A stretch of DNA of 64,000 nt from an uncultured Chlamydia sp. (GTDB lineage Bacteria > Chlamydiota > Chlamydiia > Chlamydiales > Simkaniaceae): NCBI GenBank assembly GCA_946127115.1, contig CAMGYI010000002.1, forward strand, positions 451,868 to 515,867. The letters run 5' to 3'. Numbering within the stretch: the first letter of the stretch is position 1; the number at the start of each line of letters is the position of its first letter. The notes beneath the pieces were generated by a model, which was not told the DNA's origin, did not search any database, and saw only the letters and a program-made list of their open reading frames with translations. This document shows positions 54,272 to 63,028 of the stretch, piece after piece. The translations under genes and the position numbers were made by a program.

Positions 54272-54300
54272 TTGAAGATAAAGATTTTTTCCGATAGAAT
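54272..54300 (+). promoter_or_regulatory. Candidate promoter of the DUF2709-tsaE-engB-dnaQ-pgk unit
   Basis: TTGAAG (54272-54277), 17 bp, TAGAAT (54295-54300), 33 bp before ATG 54334. The rest of 54096-54333 has no gene. Motif only. Confidence 0.5.
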
Positions 54301-54333
54301 AGGCTGTCAAAATTGAATCAAGGATTATGTAAA

Positions 54334-55056
54334 ATGGTGAGCACCATCATTACCCCAAGTCTGAAAGAGCTCCTGGCTGACTACCTGAAGAAGCACAAAA
54401 AGGCCAATCTATTAACAACTTACTTCTTCTTTATCGAAAAAAAATACAATGTCCAGCCTGTCCTGTTTTTGCGGGAGAAAAAAATCTTTCAGAGTAAATC
54501 CGAGCTCTTGAAAAGACTCGAAGAAGCAGGGAAGCTTTGGCGAGAAACCGAGATAAAGATTCAAGTCGGCTCTCAGTCTGTCAATGAAGCAACGAAAAAA
54601 ATCTATATCTGCCCCTTCACTGGAAAAGTTTTTGGAGATAACACTCATCCTAATCCTCAAGATGCAATTTACGATTGGGTCTCAAGATGCCCTGAAAATA
54701 AGGAGAGACTCGACGGGATAAAAGTAAAGCGCTTTTTTGTTTCCGAAGATCCTGAAGTAATCAAAAATTATATCCAGAAAGGGCGTGAGCCTATCTCTAA
54801 AATTGTCTTTTCATCTGGGGTAACTGGGAAACTGTTTAACAGCAAGAAAGCGGTGCTTGATGACTTCGAAAAGAACCAGCTCAAAAGCATGGAACTTGTC
54901 GATGTTCCTTCTCAAAACCGCTATCAGATTGAAGAGCATTTTCTCGCTTTTATTCAAGAACAACTTGATGATATCAGAGTTTCTGCGTTTGTTGATGCGA
55001 TGAGCGCCCACGATGAGTTTGAGACCCATGTCGCTCGTTGGATTGAAGAGAATTAG
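54334..55056 (+). CDS. DUF2709 family protein, chlamydia-specific
   Basis: A 240-residue soluble protein of a family known mainly from chlamydiae, found next to tsaE as here. It begins VSTIITPSLKELLADYLKK. Around residue 93 there is a CPFTGKVFGDNTHPNPQDAI segment, which looks like a metal or nucleotide loop, and near residue 160 VFSSGVTGKLFNSKKAVLDD. No signal peptide or helix is seen. Function unknown. Start ATG 54334, AAGGA 10 bp upstream. The last 44 bp overlap tsaE. First gene of a five-gene overlapping unit. Confidence 0.8.
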   Translation: MVSTIITPSLKELLADYLKKHKKANLLTTYFFFIEKKYNVQPVLFLREKKIFQSKSELLKRLEEAGKLWRETEIKIQVGSQSVNEATKKIYICPFTGKVFGDNTHPNPQDAIYDWVSRCPENKERLDGIKVKRFFVSEDPEVIKNYIQKGREPISKIVFSSGVTGKLFNSKKAVLDDFEKNQLKSMELVDVPSQNRYQIEEHFLAFIQEQLDDIRVSAFVDAMSAHDEFETHVARWIEEN

Positions 55057-55462
55057 TAAATCTCCAGAGGACACTGTTTCCATTGGGGAGGAAATTGCTC
55101 ACCTGCTTCCTAGGGGGGAAGTCATCTGTTTCATAGGTGATCTGGGGGCAGGGAAAACAATGCTTATTAAGGGAATTGCAGCGGAAATTACAGGCCTACC
55201 CTTGCGCGAAATCAATAGCCCGACCTTCAATTACCTCAATATTTACGAAGGGGATGAGACTCTATACCATTTTGATTGCTACCGTTTAAATGGGCCGCAA
55301 GATTTTCTTGCGCGCGGGTTCGATGAGTATTTTGGCTTTCTCTGTTTGGTAGAATGGTCAGAAAGAATCACTCCGATCCTTCCAACAAATCGGGTGGTGA
55401 TTAAGATTGAATACCGTGGGGAAAAGGAGCGGATAATCCGTTATGAAGAAAGTTCTTTTTAA
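55013..55462 (+). CDS. tsaE: tRNA threonylcarbamoyladenosine synthesis ATPase TsaE
   Basis: A 149-residue P-loop ATPase. Walker A is FIGDLGAGKTMLIKGI, then INSPTFNYLNIYEG, LYHFDCYRL and FLCLVEWSERI, the TsaE/YjeE pattern. It works with TsaB, TsaC and TsaD to make t6A in tRNA. Start could be ATG 55013 or 55028. Both lie within the DUF2709 gene. The stop overlaps engB by 20 bp. Confidence 0.93.
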   Translation: MSLRPMSLVGLKRISKSPEDTVSIGEEIAHLLPRGEVICFIGDLGAGKTMLIKGIAAEITGLPLREINSPTFNYLNIYEGDETLYHFDCYRLNGPQDFLARGFDEYFGFLCLVEWSERITPILPTNRVVIKIEYRGEKERIIRYEESSF

Positions 55463-56033
55463 AAAAGCTGTATTCCTAATATCTGCCCTCAAAACCGATG
55501 AGCTCCCCGGTATAGAGCTCCCTGAAATTGCTGTTGTGGGACGCTCTAATGTAGGGAAATCTTCTCTAATTAACCACCTTCTCCGCTCAAAAACCGTTGC
55601 AAAAGTTTCGTCAAAACCAGGAAAGACACAACGGATCAATTATTTTGTCATTGATGATTCCCTTGTGCTCGTTGACCTCCCAGGATATGGATATGCTAAA
55701 GCCTCAAAGAGCCTTCAAGAAGAATGGGGTGTATGGATTGACAAATATTTAAAAGAGAGAAGACTGAAGCTGATTATCTTTCTCCTTGACTCTAGGCGAG
55801 AACTCACGATTGAAGATCGGCAGTTTATTGAATGGGCACAATATATTAACATGCCTCTCCTACTTATCCTGACAAAGGGGGATAAGCTCTCTCAATCAGA
55901 AAGGCATGCCTCACTAAAGCGCATCGAAGGTGAGAAAACCTTGAGTGGATTGCCCCCCATGCTATACTCTATAAAAGAAGGAAAGTGCAGAGAAGCACTC
56001 ATTCATGAAGTGAACAAGGCGTTATGGGACTAG
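55443..56033 (+). CDS. engB: Ribosome-biogenesis GTPase EngB (YsxC/YihA)
   Basis: A 196-residue TRAFAC GTPase: G1 GRSNVGKSSLINHLL, G2 SSKPGKTQRINYF, G3 VDLPGYGYAKA, G4 ILTKGDKL and a C-terminal SIKEGKCREALI. It helps assemble the large ribosome subunit. The start ATG 55443 is inside tsaE and the stop overlaps dnaQ by 10 bp. Confidence 0.95.
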   Translation: MKKVLFKKAVFLISALKTDELPGIELPEIAVVGRSNVGKSSLINHLLRSKTVAKVSSKPGKTQRINYFVIDDSLVLVDLPGYGYAKASKSLQEEWGVWIDKYLKERRLKLIIFLLDSRRELTIEDRQFIEWAQYINMPLLLILTKGDKLSQSERHASLKRIEGEKTLSGLPPMLYSIKEGKCREALIHEVNKALWD

Positions 56034-56773
56034 TCCACAAAGATACATTTCTTTGCTTCGACTGTGAATCTACAGGGCTTGATCCAGAGAAAGATCGAAT
56101 TATTGAAATTGCAGCTGCCACCTTCACTTTCGATGGAATCATTGATTCAAAAGAAGATCTTATTGATCCAGGCATTTTGATCCCTCAACATACAATCGAG
56201 ATCCACCACATTACTGATGGGATGATCCTTGGCAAACCTTCAATCAAAGAAGTTGTTGCAAACTACTTAAGCTTTATCGGAGATCATATTGTTGTGGGAC
56301 ATGGGATCCCCTTTGACCTAACCCTATTAGATTCAGAAGCAAAGCGATCTTATGTCGAATCAAACCTATTAAAACAGAGATATCTGGACACACTCCGCAT
56401 GGCTCGCCTATACGGCGAAAGCCCTACTAATTCTCTTGAAACTCTCCGAAAACACTTTAATATTGAAGCACATGGGGCGCACCGCGCAATGAACGATGTG
56501 ATCGTAAATATTGAGGTTTTTAAGTACTTAAGCCGAAAGTTTAAAACGACTGAAGAGCTCATGAAGCGCCTCGAAAAGCCAATTGCCCTCAAGCTGATGC
56601 CTCTTGGCAAGCATAAGGGACGCCTGTTTCGCGATATCCCCGTCGAATATCTGCGTTGGGCTGCCAATCAAAACTTTGATCAAGACCTCCTCTTCTCGCT
56701 CCGCTCCGAGCTCAAAAAACGGAAGCAAGGAAACCTTTTCTCACAATCCTCTAACCCCTTTTCAAGTTTATGA
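56024..56773 (+). CDS. dnaQ: DnaQ-like 3'-5' exonuclease with C-terminal DUF3820
   Basis: A 249-residue protein. Residues 1-175 are a DEDDh exonuclease: FLCFDCESTGLDPEKDRIIE (ExoI), VVGHGIPFDLTLLDSEA (ExoII) and HRAMNDVIVNIEVFKYL (ExoIII). Residues 190-235 form a second small domain, LMPLGKHKGRLFRDIPVEYL followed by RWAANQ, the DUF3820 pattern. It may be the proofreading epsilon subunit or a repair exonuclease. Chlamydiae carry two. Overlaps engB and pgk (ATGA). Confidence 0.9.
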   Translation: MGLVHKDTFLCFDCESTGLDPEKDRIIEIAAATFTFDGIIDSKEDLIDPGILIPQHTIEIHHITDGMILGKPSIKEVVANYLSFIGDHIVVGHGIPFDLTLLDSEAKRSYVESNLLKQRYLDTLRMARLYGESPTNSLETLRKHFNIEAHGAHRAMNDVIVNIEVFKYLSRKFKTTEELMKRLEKPIALKLMPLGKHKGRLFRDIPVEYLRWAANQNFDQDLLFSLRSELKKRKQGNLFSQSSNPFSSL

Positions 56774-57954
56774 AACTTTCCCTTCAGGATCTAAATATCA
56801 AGGGGAAGAAGGTGTTAATGCGGGTAGATTTCAATGTTCCCTTAAATGATGCGGGAATGATCACGAACGATGCTCGAATCCGAGCCTCTCTCCCTTCAAT
56901 AGAATATGTACTTGCCCAGGGGGGAGGGCTAATCCTCATGTGTCATCTTGGAAGACCGAAAGGGGAGATCGACCTCAATCTATCCCTAAGGCCTGTGGCT
57001 CAATACCTATCTAACATTTTGGAGCGAGACATCATGCTAGCTCCTGACAGTATAGGAAGTGATGTTGAAAGTATGGCTGAGAATCTCCAACCCGGAGAGG
57101 TCCTTCTGCTAGAAAACCTTCGGTTTCACAAGGGAGAGGAACACCCTGATGAAGAACCTGAGTTTGCAGAAAACCTTGCAAAATTGGGCAATATGTACGT
57201 AAATGATGCCTTTGGAGCTGCCCATCGAAGCCATTCCTCTATTGTTGGAATCACCAAATTTTTTCCCAAAGCCAGTGCGATGGGTTTTCTTATGGAAAAG
57301 GAGGTTTCTTACCTCTCACAAGTTGTTTTGAATCCAAGGCGTCCTTTTTATGCCATTATTGGGGGAGCCAAAATTGGAAGTAAGCTAGGTGTTCTCAACT
57401 CTTTATCTCAAAAAATCGATGGAATCTTCATCGGAGGTGGGATGTCGTTCACCTTTTTCAAAGCGATGGGGCTCTCTATTGGGAACTCCATTTGCGATGA
57501 TGGAATGATCAACAATGCCAAGTCTTTCCTCAAAACTTGTGAAGAAAAAGCCATTCAGGTTCATCTCCCCAAAGATCTAGTTGTCACCGATGGCCAAGAC
57601 ATCCAAATAATCTGCTCAAAAGAGGGCATCAAAGAGGGGTGGAAGGGGATGGATATTGGCCCCCAAACAGCCGAGGCTTGGACTCCCCTTTTGAGCAAAG
57701 GGTCAACAATTTTTTGGAATGGACCAATGGGAGTGTTTGAAGAACCTTCATTTGCCCACGGCACAGAAAGACTCGCTCAAAATTTATCTAAAATGTCAGG
57801 AGATGTGATTGTTGGAGGTGGGGATTCTGTTGCTGCTATTAGCGATTTAAAATTGGAGAAAAGTTTTGCTCACCTTTCTACCGGAGGAGGCGCATCTCTA
57901 GAATTTATTGAATTTGGCCACCTCCCCGGGGTCGATGCCCTTACACCAAAATAA
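56770..57954 (+). CDS. pgk: Phosphoglycerate kinase
   Basis: A 394-residue glycolytic enzyme: KVLMRVDFNVPLNDAGMITN, LMCHLGRPKG, LLLENLRFHKGEE, GAAHRSHSSIVG, AIIGGAKIGSKLGVLNSL and WNGPMGVFEEPSFAHGT with VIVGGGDSVAAI. Makes ATP from 1,3-bisphosphoglycerate. Its ATG overlaps the dnaQ stop, so it is translated at the end of a housekeeping unit. No terminator is visible between it and the translocase promoter. Confidence 0.96.
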   Translation: MKLSLQDLNIKGKKVLMRVDFNVPLNDAGMITNDARIRASLPSIEYVLAQGGGLILMCHLGRPKGEIDLNLSLRPVAQYLSNILERDIMLAPDSIGSDVESMAENLQPGEVLLLENLRFHKGEEHPDEEPEFAENLAKLGNMYVNDAFGAAHRSHSSIVGITKFFPKASAMGFLMEKEVSYLSQVVLNPRRPFYAIIGGAKIGSKLGVLNSLSQKIDGIFIGGGMSFTFFKAMGLSIGNSICDDGMINNAKSFLKTCEEKAIQVHLPKDLVVTDGQDIQIICSKEGIKEGWKGMDIGPQTAEAWTPLLSKGSTIFWNGPMGVFEEPSFAHGTERLAQNLSKMSGDVIVGGGDSVAAISDLKLEKSFAHLSTGGGASLEFIEFGHLPGVDALTPK

Positions 57955-57959
57955 ACCCA

Positions 57960-57987
57960 TTGTCAAATAACCCACTCATGATATAAT
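57960..57987 (+). promoter_or_regulatory. Promoter of ATP/ADP translocase A
   Basis: TTGTCA (57960-57965), 16 bp, TATAAT (57982-57987). The same TTGTCAAATAACC...ACTCATG...TATAA sequence occurs before translocase B at 59844, so the site is kept between duplicates, which supports its use. Confidence 0.7.
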
Positions 57988-58021
57988 GCTGAGGCATACA
58001 CACACTCATACGGGAATATCC

Positions 58022-58057
58022 ATGTTAAAAAAGATTTTGAGGCGAGACCAGTTGTGA
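58022..58057 (+). CDS. 11-residue upstream ORF, translocase A leader
   Basis: ATG 58022 gives MLKKILRRDQL and TGA 58055-58057. The translocase B leader encodes MLKKLLRRDQL, with synonymous changes in both Arg codons (AGG/AGA and CGA/CGG). GGGA lies 7 bp before the ATG. Two bp after the stop, CTGAG-(6)-CTCAG (58060-58075) can pair, then A7 G TTC T7 follows. This resembles a leader peptide with attenuator. Function unknown. Confidence 0.5.
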   Translation: MLKKILRRDQL

Positions 58058-58159
58058 AACTGAGCTACCCCTCAGAAAAAAAGTTCTTTTTTTCTCACCG
58101 AACCTCTGCTGCAGTGTCTCTTGGACTTTTACAATCACCCAATTTCATCTTGGGGTGCT

Positions 58160-59746
58160 ATGCCCTCAAAAAGTAGTGAAGAATTCAGTCGTTGGCGCCT
58201 CTACCTATGGCCTATTCATCGATGGGAAATGAAAAAATTTGTCCCTCTCCTGATTCTCTACGCTCTAATCTGCTTTAACTATAATCTACTGAAATCCGCA
58301 AAAGATGCCCTTGTGATTACTGCTAATTCTTCAGGAGCAGCTGTCCTCCCATTTATTAAGATCTGGGTGATTCTTCCTATGGCTCTTTTAGTCACTTATC
58401 TTTTCACCCGTCTTTTCAATCGTTTTTCTCAAGAAAGGGTTTTTTACATCATGATTGGTGGCTTTTTGTTCTTTTTTGCCCTTTTTGCTCTCGTTCTTTA
58501 CCCCCTAAGGGATGTTATCCATCCCCATGCGCTTTGTGATCAGTTAGAGGCCACTGCCCCAAAATGCCGGGCCATTATTGCAATGTTCCGCAACTGGTCT
58601 TTTACCATTTTCTACGTCGTGTCAGAACTCTGGGGAACAGCTATTATGTCGGTCCTTTTTTGGGCTTTTGCTAATGAAGTAATGACCGTTAAGGATGCTA
58701 AACGATTCTATGGAATCCTAGGAATTGGAGCCAATATCTCTGCGATCTTTGCCGGGCAAATTGCAATTCTTGTCTCTGGACAGATGTTCGATCTTTCCTT
58801 CATTTTCGGAGCAGATGCGTGGGGACAAAGTTTGGGACTTGTCACAACCATTGTGATCTTTACAGGGCTCCTGACTATGGGTTTTTTCAAATGGTATAAC
58901 ACCCGTATAGTCCACCGCGATCCAGCCATGAAAGAGGAACACGCCAAGAATCACGCCAAACGAAAAAAAGTCAAAATGGGGATGCGAAAAAGCTTTGCTT
59001 ACCTTGCAAAATCAAAATATCTCCTTTGCATAGCAGTCCTTGTAATCGGGTTCAATATTGCCATCAACATGATTGAAATCACTTGGAAAGACCAAATCAG
59101 CATCCTCTATCCAAACCCCAATGACTATAATGCTTACATGGGAAGCGTTGTTAAATCAATAGGATTCCTTTCCACCTTTGTTGCAATCTTTGTGAGCGGA
59201 AATGTGATTCGAAAAATGGGGTGGGCTTTTAGCGCTCTTATTACACCTGTTTCCCTACTACTTACTGGAATCTTTTTCTTTGGAATTCTCCTCTTTAAAG
59301 ACAATCCTTCCTTGATCTCATGGAGTACAGCTCTAGGCTTTACGCCTCTTGCTATCGGAGTCCTTTTTGGAACAATTCAAAATGTTATTTCGCGAACCTG
59401 CAAATACACATTATTCGATGCCACAAAAGAGATTTCATTCATCCCTCTCAGCTCCGAGTCAAAGTTTAAAGGGAAAGCCGCAATCGACGGGGTAGGATCT
59501 CGTCTTGGGAAAACTGGGGGATCGATTGTCCACGGAGGACTGCTCATGGTCTTCGGAAGCGTTTCCCTTAGCACACCTTTCGTTGGTATTTTCCTTCTCC
59601 TTGTTGTCTTTGGCTGGATCGTTGCCGCCAAATCCCTTGGCCGCCAATTTAGCCGCCTCACAAAGCAGGATGAAAAAATTGATATCGATGAAGAAGAATT
59701 GGCAACCATTAAAAAGCCTACTACTCAAGGTCTCTCTACCACCTAA
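58160..59746 (+). CDS. ATP/ADP translocase (nucleotide transport protein), copy A
   Basis: A 528-residue TLC/NTT-family carrier with about 12 helices. It has FSRWRLYLWPIHRWEMKKFV, then PLLILYALICFNYNLLKSAK, DALVITANSSGAAVLPFIK, and LFWAFANEVMTVKDAKRFYG, and in the C-terminal half AINMIEITWKDQI, LFDATKEISFIPLSSESKFK, GKAAIDGVGSRLGKTGGS, all as in chlamydial Npt1. Such proteins swap host ATP for bacterial ADP at the inner membrane. ATG 58160 gives the same length as copy B. Followed by copy B after 293 bp. Which of the two does ATP/ADP exchange and which general nucleotide import cannot be told. Confidence 0.93.
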   Translation: MPSKSSEEFSRWRLYLWPIHRWEMKKFVPLLILYALICFNYNLLKSAKDALVITANSSGAAVLPFIKIWVILPMALLVTYLFTRLFNRFSQERVFYIMIGGFLFFFALFALVLYPLRDVIHPHALCDQLEATAPKCRAIIAMFRNWSFTIFYVVSELWGTAIMSVLFWAFANEVMTVKDAKRFYGILGIGANISAIFAGQIAILVSGQMFDLSFIFGADAWGQSLGLVTTIVIFTGLLTMGFFKWYNTRIVHRDPAMKEEHAKNHAKRKKVKMGMRKSFAYLAKSKYLLCIAVLVIGFNIAINMIEITWKDQISILYPNPNDYNAYMGSVVKSIGFLSTFVAIFVSGNVIRKMGWAFSALITPVSLLLTGIFFFGILLFKDNPSLISWSTALGFTPLAIGVLFGTIQNVISRTCKYTLFDATKEISFIPLSSESKFKGKAAIDGVGSRLGKTGGSIVHGGLLMVFGSVSLSTPFVGIFLLLVVFGWIVAAKSLGRQFSRLTKQDEKIDIDEEELATIKKPTTQGLSTT

Positions 59747-59843
59747 TTTTGTTGTATTATCAACATTTTCCCGTGCTGGAATAGATCGCAAATTAAAATT
59801 AGAAAACTTCATTCTTCTCTCTAAAATTTGCGTACAATTCTGA

Positions 59844-59871
59844 TTGTCAAATAACCTACTCATGGTATAAC
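59844..59871 (+). promoter_or_regulatory. Promoter of ATP/ADP translocase B
   Basis: TTGTCA (59844-59849), 16 bp, TATAAC (59866-59871). Homologous to the copy A promoter. The final T of the -10 is C here, so it should be somewhat weaker. Confidence 0.65.
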
Positions 59872-59904
59872 ATCGGGGGTAGACATATTCCATGCAGGAC
59901 AGTA

Positions 59905-59940
59905 ATGTTAAAAAAGCTTTTGAGACGGGACCAGTTGTGA
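59905..59940 (+). CDS. 11-residue upstream ORF, translocase B leader
   Basis: ATG 59905 to TGA 59938-59940 encodes MLKKLLRRDQL, with AGGA 5 bp upstream. The hairpin CTGGG-(6)-CTCGG (59943-59958) starts 2 bp after the stop, as in copy A, with each A-T pair of copy A replaced by G-T while the stem is kept. A T7 run follows. The start of the translocase lies 99 bp after the stop, 102 bp in copy A. Confidence 0.5.
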   Translation: MLKKLLRRDQL

Positions 59941-60039
59941 GACTGGGCTGCGTCTCGGAAAAGAAGTTCTTTTTTTCTCATCGAGAATTCAAGGCTTTCT
60001 GCAATTCGCTACAATTACGCAGTTTCATGCTGGAGGACC

Positions 60040-61626
60040 GTGTCTTCCAAAGATAGTGAAGATTTTAGTCGTTGGCGCCTCTACCTATGGCCTATTCATC
60101 GTTGGGAAATAAAAAAGTTTGTCCCTCTTCTGATTCTCTATGCCCTGATCTGTTTTAACTATAGCCTCCTAAAAGCAGCAAAGGACGCTCTCGTAATTAC
60201 CGCTAACTCTTCTGGAGCGGTTGTTATTCCTTTCATTAAGATCTGGGTGATTCTGCCCATGGCCCTCTTGGTCACGTCTCTTTTTACTCGCCTTTTTAAC
60301 CGATTTTCTCAGGAAAAAGTTTTTTACATTATGATCGGGAGCTTCCTAGCTTTTTTTGCCGTCTTTGCTCTCGTTCTCTACCCTCTTAGGGATGTCATAC
60401 ACCCACACACATTTTGTGACCAACTAGAGGGAATAGCACCAAAACTTCAAGGACTTATTGCAATGTTTCGCAACTGGTCCTTTACTCTTTTCTATGTGAT
60501 GTCAGAACTTTGGGGAACAGCCATCATGTCAGTCCTTTTTTGGGCCTTTGCCAATGAAATCATCACTGTGAAAGATGCCAAACGGTTCTACGGGATTCTA
60601 GGGGTTGGAGCAAACGCTTCCGCTATTTTTGCCGGGCAAATTGCAATTTTTGTCTCAGGAAAACTATTCGACCTTTCATTCTTTTTTGGAGAAGATGCTT
60701 GGGGACAAAGCTTAGGCCTTGTGACAACCATTGTAATCTTCACAGGGCTTCTATCCATTGGAATCTTTCGATGGTACAACACTTGTGTGATCCGCCAAGA
60801 TCCAACCATGAAAGAAGAACACGCGAAAAATCAAACTGAGCGGAGAAAGATCAAAATGGAGATGCGGAAAAGCTTTGCCTATCTCACAAAATCAAAATAC
60901 CTCCTTTCTATAGCAGCCCTAGTGATCGGCTTCAACCTTGCCATTAACATGATTGAAATTATTTGGAAGGACCAGATTAGTTTCCTATACCCCAATCCTA
61001 ATGACTTCAATGCATACATGGGAAGTGTTCTCAGGTGGATAGGGTTTCTTTCCACATTTATCGCTATCTTTATCAGTGGAAATATGATCCGTAAGATGGG
61101 ATGGACCTTTAGCGCCCTGATTACTCCTGTTGCTCTTCTAATCACAGGAGCCTTTTTCTTTGGCATTATGCTGTTTAGAGAAGATCCTGCTCTCATTAAA
61201 TGGAGCGCCGTCCTTGGCTTTACACCACTTGCCTTAGGGGTCTTCTTTGGAACAGTTCAAAATGTGTTCTCGCGGGCATGCAAATACACCCTCTTTGATG
61301 CAACGAAAGAAATTTCATTTATCCCGCTCAACTCCGAATCAAAATTTAAAGGAAAAGCTGCCATCGACGGAGTGGGATCTCGCCTTGGAAAGACAGGAGG
61401 ATCGATTGTCCACGGGAGCCTTCTAATGGTCTTTGGGAGTGTTTCCCTTAGCACACCTTTTGTTGGTATCTTTCTTCTTCTTATTGTCCTTGGCTGGATC
61501 GTTGCTGCACAATCCCTTGGCCGCCAATTTAACCGTCTCACGAAACAAAATGAAAAAGTTGATATCGACGAAGGAGAACTGGCAGCCGTTGAAGACACAG
61601 CTACTCAAAAGGCCTCAGTCACTTAA
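60040..61626 (+). CDS. ATP/ADP translocase (nucleotide transport protein), copy B
   Basis: A 528-residue protein, by eye identical to copy A at most positions, including FSRWRLYLWPIHRWEIKKFV, FWAFANEIITVKDAKRFYGI, AINMIEIIWKDQISFLYPNP and EISFIPLNSESKFKGKAAID. Differences concentrate in loops (residues 128-142, 248-285) and the acidic C-terminal tail. It starts at GTG 60040, behind GGAGG, not ATG. A recent tandem duplication, kept intact. The two may differ in nucleotide taste. Confidence 0.93.
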   Translation: MSSKDSEDFSRWRLYLWPIHRWEIKKFVPLLILYALICFNYSLLKAAKDALVITANSSGAVVIPFIKIWVILPMALLVTSLFTRLFNRFSQEKVFYIMIGSFLAFFAVFALVLYPLRDVIHPHTFCDQLEGIAPKLQGLIAMFRNWSFTLFYVMSELWGTAIMSVLFWAFANEIITVKDAKRFYGILGVGANASAIFAGQIAIFVSGKLFDLSFFFGEDAWGQSLGLVTTIVIFTGLLSIGIFRWYNTCVIRQDPTMKEEHAKNQTERRKIKMEMRKSFAYLTKSKYLLSIAALVIGFNLAINMIEIIWKDQISFLYPNPNDFNAYMGSVLRWIGFLSTFIAIFISGNMIRKMGWTFSALITPVALLITGAFFFGIMLFREDPALIKWSAVLGFTPLALGVFFGTVQNVFSRACKYTLFDATKEISFIPLNSESKFKGKAAIDGVGSRLGKTGGSIVHGSLLMVFGSVSLSTPFVGIFLLLIVLGWIVAAQSLGRQFNRLTKQNEKVDIDEGELAAVEDTATQKASVT

Positions 61627-61792
61627 CACCATTTTTACTTTTTAAAAAACTTTCTAATAGCGATAAGCAAAAGAGACTTCAGTTTCATCTTTGTCCCCAA
61701 ATAAAAATTTGGGTATCTGGTTTTACCTTTTCAGAAGAATACTTGTCAAGTTTGTCTTCAGATTTTATGAAAGTTATGGGATAATAGGCGTT

Positions 61793-62431
61793 ATGGAAAC
61801 ACTAGTAAATTTTATTGTTGAACACAGCTCCTATGCTCCTTTAATGGTCTTTGTTCTCATCTTGCTGGCAGGATTAAATATTCCGATTAGTATTGATGTA
61901 ATTATGGTTTTAACTGCCTTTCTGGCAGCCACTCTGATCCCTGAGCATACAACTATTTTGTTCGTAAGTATCCTTTTTGGAACCTACTTTTCCGCAATAA
62001 TTTGCTACTGGGTTGGACGGAAGATCGGCATAAAACTCCTGAAGATCCGCTACTTTTCAAAGCTACTCCCTGCTGAAAAATTGGAGAAAGTCGGAAAGTT
62101 TTATGAAAAGCATGGTCTATTGACACTTCTAGTGGGACGTTTCATCCCCTTCGGCATCCGGAACTGTATTTTTATGACAACAGGAATGAGCAAAACAAAC
62201 TTCAGAAAATTTATTATGCGTGATGCACTCGCTTGCTTGATATGGGCAAGTGTCTGTTTTTTTGGATTTTATCGGTTGGGGCAAAACTACGAAGCCCTTC
62301 TTTCCAAGGTAAAAACCTTAAATCTTTTTATATTTTTAGCTTTCGGTGTGACGGTAATTGCCCTTGTCTGGTATAAGAAATATAGGAGAAAGCAAGCTCT
62401 CCTAAGCGATAGGTCGAAGCTTGATTCGTAG
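61793..62431 (+). CDS. DedA-family membrane protein
   Basis: A 212-residue membrane protein. NFIVEHSSYAPLMVFVLILL and AGLNIPISIDVIMVLTAF, then GTYFSAIICYWVGRKIGIKL, and the DedA core FYEKHGLLTLLVGRFIPFGI with RNCIFMTTGMSKTNFRKFI follow. DedA proteins flip or help recycle C55-phosphate and phospholipids. ATG 61793 is chosen since a longer form from 61691 adds a basic stretch and no ribosome site. A 7-bp hairpin CCCAAAT-AAAA-ATTTGGG (61696-61713) lies upstream, in the gap after translocase B. Confidence 0.85.
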   Translation: METLVNFIVEHSSYAPLMVFVLILLAGLNIPISIDVIMVLTAFLAATLIPEHTTILFVSILFGTYFSAIICYWVGRKIGIKLLKIRYFSKLLPAEKLEKVGKFYEKHGLLTLLVGRFIPFGIRNCIFMTTGMSKTNFRKFIMRDALACLIWASVCFFGFYRLGQNYEALLSKVKTLNLFIFLAFGVTVIALVWYKKYRRKQALLSDRSKLDS

Positions 62432-62458
62432 GAACACAAGGCATACAATACTCATACG

Positions 62459-62965
62459 ATGTTAAACCCGCCGAATAGTATCTCTTTTTTGCGTGCTCCT
62501 TTAGCGCTTCTTTTTATCATAGAGAGCACAACTCTTCGAACGATTGTCATCATATTAGCCATGCTTTCTGATTGCGTCGATGGTTACTTGGCCCGCCGCT
62601 ACCACTTCACGTCTAGATTTGGTGCAATCTTGGATCCTTTGATGGATAAATTCTTCGTCTACGTTGTTCTCTCAGTTCTCCTTGTTAAACAACATATCCT
62701 CCCCTGGCAAGTTGTAACAATGCTTTCAAGAGACTTTTTTCTCTTTCTTTTCCTCTCTTACCTTGGAATAACTGGCACCTGGAGAAGCCTAGAGATCAAA
62801 GCCATTCGCTGGGGGAAAATCGCCACCGCAGCACAGTTTTGCGTACTGATCGCAATCGTTTTGAAAATTCCCTTCCCTCCTCAACTCTTTTTCCTATTCG
62901 TCCTCTTTGGCTGCCTTGCCTTTATTGAGCTCCTTCAATTTAAGAAACGTGCGTCTTCTAATTAA
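62459..62965 (+). CDS. CDP-alcohol phosphatidyltransferase (PgsA-like)
   Basis: A 168-residue enzyme of four to five helices. MLNPPNSISFLRAPLALLFI resembles the N-terminus of PgsA, and the active site DCVDGYLARRYH followed by TSRFGAILDPLMDKF fits D-G-xx-A-R-x8-G-xxx-D-xxx-D. It uses CDP-diacylglycerol (from CdsA) to make a phospholipid, most likely phosphatidylglycerol phosphate, though the acceptor cannot be fixed from sequence. It is 28 bp after dedA. Confidence 0.85.
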   Translation: MLNPPNSISFLRAPLALLFIIESTTLRTIVIILAMLSDCVDGYLARRYHFTSRFGAILDPLMDKFFVYVVLSVLLVKQHILPWQVVTMLSRDFFLFLFLSYLGITGTWRSLEIKAIRWGKIATAAQFCVLIAIVLKIPFPPQLFFLFVLFGCLAFIELLQFKKRASSN

Positions 62966-63028
62966 TCCCTATTCCTGGTACCATTGTTCCTCATATATAA
63001 ATGATAATTCTAGTGGTGGAATCGTCTC

